Shown here: in pieces, positions 58,625 through 64,000 of the stretch
How the letters are laid out: each line of letters starts with the position of its first letter
Numbering within the stretch: the first letter of the stretch is position 1
Source of the DNA: Gymnogyps californianus
Lineage: Eukaryota > Chordata > Aves > Accipitriformes > Cathartidae
Reading direction: 5' to 3'
DNA: 64,000 bases
Assembly: GCF_018139145.2 (NCBI RefSeq)
Contig: NC_059479.1
Location: forward strand, 2,046,001 to 2,110,000
Made by a program: the position numbers and the translations under genes
Notes under the pieces: generated by a model
Databases searched by the model: none
The model's input: only the letters and a program-made list of their open reading frames with translations
Told to the model about the DNA's origin: nothing

Positions 58625-61600
58625 GTAAGGCTGCTTTTAAGCTCTCTCTTTGTGATCTAGAACCAACGTTAACGAGCCTGTGCTGTTTCCTACGAAAACG
58701 TTGTGCTCCTTGGGCTTTTTCTTAGGGGTTGGCTCTTGCCAGGAGGAGATTTGTGGCGCTTTGAGTCTTGAAAAAACAGCAGCCCTCCTTGCGCGCCAAT
58801 CCTCTGTATGAACGCATGGAGGAGTTGAAACAGCGGCTGCATGAAATTGCTGTTGCTAGAGAAAGCAAAATGTTATAGCGTGGGCAATTAGCGGTTCTCC
58901 AACTGTTCTCCAGTGTCATTACTAGGCACAGTTTCCTTCTTTTGCCTGATTTCTCAATCATACCTGATGTTAAAATCATACTTGACAGTAAGGGAAACTT
59001 GTAAATCTGTTTTTTCTAACGGTGATTTATATTACCATTAAAAAAATCTACCCGCTGCCTGTCTTTGTGCCATCCAATGCTCTTTGACCGAGTTGCAACA
59101 GTAGGAAATTAATATTAGTCGGGGACACAATATGACAAAAATAGCAAGATTGCTTGGACTTGTTTTTGTTAATGAGAATCCTGAGGCAGTTTTAATTCGT
59201 AATTCAGACTGCAGTCACTGGTCTGGATTAAAACTTAACTTACTTCGTGGACTGAAGCTTTTAAACTGTACTTTGTAAAAGGTGGTTTACTGATGGGCTT
59301 GCACTTGCACCGGCAGCTCAGCTCTGATGGGAGCCCAGCAAAACAGCACATACGCAGTTTGGGACTTATAGACAGGATTCACAATGGGTGGCCCCTGAAT
59401 CTGAAATTTCTTGAAGTAAATCACAAGGGAATCGCACCGTGAGTCAGTATGTCAAATCTGGCTTGCCGCGGGTTTATGTAGGAGAGGACTTTAGCAGCAG
59501 GCTGGAGCAGTAGGATGTGTGAACTAAGAGTGCGGTTTTTGTTCAATGGCATGTTTTCCGGTGTCAAGTGAAAATGCTGGGACCTTGGCTCCGGTGCGAA
59601 CATCCCCAGCCACAGGAATTGGATCCGTGATGGAAGTCCATCTGCGGGACAGCCCTCGCCCAGCCTGGAGCAAGCGCTCCAACGAGGCTGCCGGCGTCCT
59701 GCTGCGTGTGCACGCCCTGCTTCTTCAGCTGCCGGAGCTGCAGAAGTGAGAATTAGACTAGTGTTGCAAAACGAAAACATCTCATCACAACAGATCAGAC
59801 AACCCAGATCTGCTCTTTTTTTTGTGGAAGAAAACCAGAAAAAGTACCCTTAACTGTAGAACTTTCCACTTCTGACTGCAGCGGTTTCATACCAAAGTGC
59901 GAGTGCAATAGCGTGAGACATTCACAGCTGTGCAATGAGAGCAGAGTGTAGAGGCATTTGTGTCTTAAATCAATTAACCTGCCTGCTGATGGGCATGCCA
60001 GAAAGATCCAGGACTCTGCAACGACATTCCTGTGCTTCTCAGTCCTGACAAGATGAACATCTTTTTCCTAGAAATGCCATGTTTAGCTTCCAAACGTCCA
60101 GCTACAAGTAATAACGTGCACACTTAATTATGTCCTCATTGCAACAGCCTCAGAAATATAGACTCTAATTAAAATGTAAAAAACAGTAGTTAGATAACAG
60201 TGTAGTTATTTACTACCAATTTTTTTGAAATTTCATATTCTGAAAACAATGTTGCAATAGGAGCTGTCTCCCTGCAACATGTAAATAAGCGTCGATAAAA
60301 TCTAACGGAGCTTTTCAGCCTTCTACCTTTGCTGTACACACATCAGGCAGCAAATGACTTTGCTTTCTTCGCAGCTTTGGAGACCTAATTTCACAGACAT
60401 TCAGTGGTATCTCTGTGTGTCTGCTTTTGTGCACAGGTGGGAAGATAAGGGGACAGTGTGGGATTAAGTGTCAACCTGAACAAGAGAAGTGGGAGGAAGG
60501 GCAGAAATACAATCGTTTTGTAGTCCCCTGTGCATATGCCTGGGTGCGTTTTGTCTAAAGAGATGGTTTAATCTCATTATATTTTTATGACTTTGTAATG
60601 AAGTCATTCATTCTCAGAAAGTGCCCTGTTGTGATGAGCCAGCAGACATCACCCATGTATATATTAATTGTGTTAATACTTATGCACCGCCAGCCAGATC
60701 ATCCTGCTCGGTCCACTTCATGGTAAATGGCCTGAGCCTGAGTTCACTGCATGCAAAGGAGAGGCTTTTTCTGACTCCACGGGCCATATGTCTCCTGTTC
60801 ATCAGCCACGGTGTTACCCTTGCTCGGGGTGGCGGGGATGGGACATCACCTGCATTTCCACAGGTTGGGGTCTATAACCTTTTGGCTCCAAGGTTCAAAG
60901 CAGCTCCCTGGCCTCCATCAAAGTGCAGCTTTTCAGGACTCTTCTACCTGTAAATACCAGCAATATGAGGACTACTCCTGGGAGCATTTTTTTTTTCCTA
61001 ATATCAGTTATTCAGCAACACAAGAGTTTTTCAATTTGGGATCACCCTAGAAGATAGCAACACAAACTCATGAGAACATAGTCACACCACCGCCTCTGCC
61101 TCCCGCCACTCAGGCAGCCCTAGTCCCTTGGGGGTTAGAAAAATACCTTAAAGAGGAGGGCAAAGAAATGAAATCTTGATTAACTCTGACACCTTGTGGA
61201 CAATTAGCAGACAAAGATGAAGGCCGAGGGGGAACCTCTCCGTGCTGTGGGCTCCACCATGGTCTCAGGCATGCTGCAGCCCTCGCAGCCCAGCCCCGTG
61301 CTCGTCCGCATGCCTGGGCACAGTTTGCTGCAATCAGAAAGCGAAGGCTGAATTCTGGTGCACTCAGCATCACCCTCGTGTTACAGCAGACACATCCTGG
61401 ACACGTTGGTTTACCCTAAACGGCTCCATTCAGAGGCCAGTTTGAGTCAGCAGCCTGAACTTGATTATTCTGTTTGCTGATGTTGCGGTCTGGTCCTTAG
61501 CTGTCACATGAAATGTAAATAAGGGCTAGCTGTATCTAGGGACCTCAATAAGCAAACTGACTGTTACGACACATTTGAACTGAAGAACACGTGTCCACTG

Positions 61601-63950
61601 GCCAGCATTTCAATATAAGCGCGTCCTTGAAATAGAACATTTTGCAAATGTACCTAATCCTCCATGGTTTCAATGGCCATCTAGCACTCGCGTTTTGGAG
61701 GAGCACCAGGCAGTCAGTCTAACCTTGACATCCAAGGGAAACCAGGCAGCTAGTAACTTTGAAAGTGGCTCTTTAATGGCTTCTTGGCAAAGTGGGAGGT
61801 CACCCGAAGGGACAGAAATTGGGTGTAGTGAGCAGTGCTCTTACCGCAGACAAGGGCAGCGGACAGCATGTCCAGCTAGAGCTGCAGACAAACCAGATGG
61901 AAAGGGATCACAAACATCCTGAGCACCAGAAATTCACAGCACTCTCAAGAAATGGGATGTAACCCCAATTTTCCGCTCTGAGAAGCAACGCCCTGAGTGA
62001 ATACCCCAGTGCTCAGCTCCATGCCCTGTCCACTCCCTGTCTCAGTGTCCTGAGGAGCACCAGAAAGGAGAGCAGGAGGCCTCCAACGTTGCTTCTCAGA
62101 CCAGTGGAGATAAGGCCATGGGCCAGATGCATCTCTCCCCCTTGCTTCCAGCGCCCTTTGAGCCTCTTCCCTCCTCATGGGCATGTTATGGCCTCATGAT
62201 AGGAGCAAGTCTGTGGTGTCCTGGGATGGGGCAGCTGGGGACACCCCACCAGAGAGCAGAGCATCTCGCCCCAGAGCTGCCTTGGGGTGAGGGTTACTGG
62301 GAGCAGACTGGAGGGATTGCCCTGGAGGGACAAAACCAGCCTGGGAGGTGTGCTCTGAGGCACCTGGCCTCCAGGTACTCGTGCCATCTTGGTGAAGGAA
62401 GGGGAGCAGATAGAGGGTTTCTCGAGTGCGGCACTTCTTTGATGTTTGGTGCAACTGAAGGATGTAGCCCAGCTGCTAAAGCTGAGGGTGCTGCAGGAGA
62501 TAAACACGCAGATCTTGCTTTTTGAAGACTGTGAGAAAATGAAAGACAAGTTTAAAAAGAAAAGCAAGAAAGTTGGCAGCAGCATGTGTTTGGGGAGCCT
62601 GCAGGAGCAGTGGTTAGGAGGCCCTGCTCACCATCAGCGTCAGCCAGAGCCACTGCACCCACGGTGAGGGTGGGCTGTGTCCCATGCTGGGACCTTGCCA
62701 TGTCTGGGCGTTTCTGGGGCCTGAATTACAACCCTTCCATAGCAGCCTTGAACAGTGTCTGTATGAGCTGCCAAGTCCAAGTACTGCAACGACTAACAAG
62801 CTGAAAAAACAGCTATTATTTGTGTTCTTTGTCACTTGAGAGCTCTAAACTCTACTTTTTTTTTTGTAACATGAAGGAAAAAAACATTAGTAACAGGGTA
62901 GGAGTTACTAATATCTACCTACAGAGGCACTTTTTCTGGCAAATGCCCCTTGCCAGTGGTGCAGGAAATGAGTCAGAAGGAATGAATCAGTGTCTGCAGT
63001 GCCACATGAAATAGGAAGCTGATATTCAATTTTAACCATTATATTAAACACAGGAGGGAATCACTGCAATGAGAATTATAACCCTACAGTGAAATACCCG
63101 ATAAAACCAAACTCCTGCCTGTGTTGCCTTCCTGAAGGCAAGTCCCAGTTACAAAAGCCAACAAAAGAAAGATGGCCCAACAGTTCAACATGTGACATTT
63201 TGCCATCCCTACTTCTCTGAATCAGAGCGCCAGAAATTGGAAGTATCTAAAAATAAAATTATCTGATGGAAAAAATTGTTAAACTGAGGCTGCGGGGATG
63301 ATGAGAAATGGAAGCTGGTGATCTGATTGGGTCTCTGCTTGTTACATGAGCTTAAATACACGGCAGCACTGGCTGCATTTACAACAGTCAAACTTTTCAA
63401 GCCCGCTCCCTGCTACCCTTTTCCACATGGCCTGTCCCCGTCATGCTGGAGAAGGTGGGTCCATGAGGTTCACTGATGGGTTCAGGAGACATGCCACCCG
63501 CTCAATGCCTAACGTACAACTTAACGGCAGGTATGATTCAGTGGTTGGCACCCACATTTTGATCATTGGGCCATGTGGTTGCTCACATGCAGAAGCTGGG
63601 CTATGGAACACCTTTCTTCCATGTATTCCTCCCCTGCTACCCAGAGACCAAACCACAAATGACCTTGAGGTGCCAAAAGGATAGGCAGCTTCTCCTGTTC
63701 CTCTATTAGCAGTATGGCACAGCTTCACCCGTGCTTATGGCACTCGGGCGGCCCAGCAAGGAGACTGACACAACAGGAGCGGTCTCCCACCTCTGCATGA
63801 ACAGTGGGAGACCTCTGAAAGGGCAGCTTTGAAGAAGATAGCAGGATGTTTTATACAGAAGACATTGCCAAACCTTTACTTTGTACTGAATAGTCAAATA
63901 GGAAATGCAAATATGAATATCGACAACTCTTGCAGTGCCTTTGCCTTTAT
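58625..63950. other. intergenic, no gene recognised
   Basis: About 5.3 kb with no domain-bearing ORF. 62000-62450 is GC-rich with overlapping open frames on both strands (135 and 136 codons) that look compositional. No repeats with recognisable identity. Confidence 0.5.
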
Positions 63951-63975
63951 GGCTCCTGTTTTTGTTCTCCACAGG
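63951..63975 (+). promoter_or_regulatory. splice-acceptor-like site at the right edge
   Basis: A pyrimidine-rich run ending TTTTTGTTCTCCACAG at 63975. An exon would start at 63976 and run off the window, so it cannot be tested here. Sites this good also arise by chance. Confidence 0.2.
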
Positions 63976-64000
63976 AATGACCCACCTGCCCTATACCACG

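Overview
This window is vertebrate nuclear DNA, most probably from a bird. Two sequence facts support this. A single-exon GPCR gene is immediately recognisable as the lysophosphatidic acid receptor LPAR4. A 5'-truncated CR1 LINE at about 25.53-26.35 kb ends in the ATTCTATG repeat typical of avian CR1 elements. I see no bacterial-style gene packing, operons, rRNA, tRNA or CRISPR. I cannot name the species.

Layout. 1-6.5 kb is intergenic, with a CpG-rich left edge and a 4 x 16 bp minisatellite at 1421-1484. 6.54-7.16 kb is a CpG-rich segment with a GC box and a CCAAT box, ending at a good splice donor; it is a candidate promoter and noncoding first exon of LPAR4. 7.16-17.79 kb would then be the intron, and it holds a 26-G homopolymer. 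A strong splice acceptor at 17786 starts the candidate coding exon. Three upstream ORFs precede the LPAR4 CDS (17940-18986, 348 codons), the last one overlapping the start codon. The 3' UTR begins with a large near-palindrome (18992-19123) and has a polyadenylation signal at 19440.

From 19.5 kb to the right end (about 44 kb) I find no other protein-coding gene. This desert contains the dead CR1 copy, polypurine domains, several minisatellites and short duplications, two CTCF-like motifs in the same orientation, two striking perfect dyads (48381-48410 and 49160-49179), an isolated CpG-rich block at 55.94-56.16 kb, and a TATA-plus-splice-donor arrangement at 57.99-58.62 kb. The last two could be first exons of transcripts that continue beyond the window.

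How it fits together: the window looks like one receptor gene in a regulatory or gene-poor neighbourhood. In mammals LPAR4 is followed on the same strand by P2RY10, so a downstream 5' exon is conceivable, but nothing here proves it. Most long open frames outside LPAR4 are chance frames in GC-rich or purine-rich DNA. The observation most worth following is the extended hairpin starting 5 nt after the LPAR4 stop codon.
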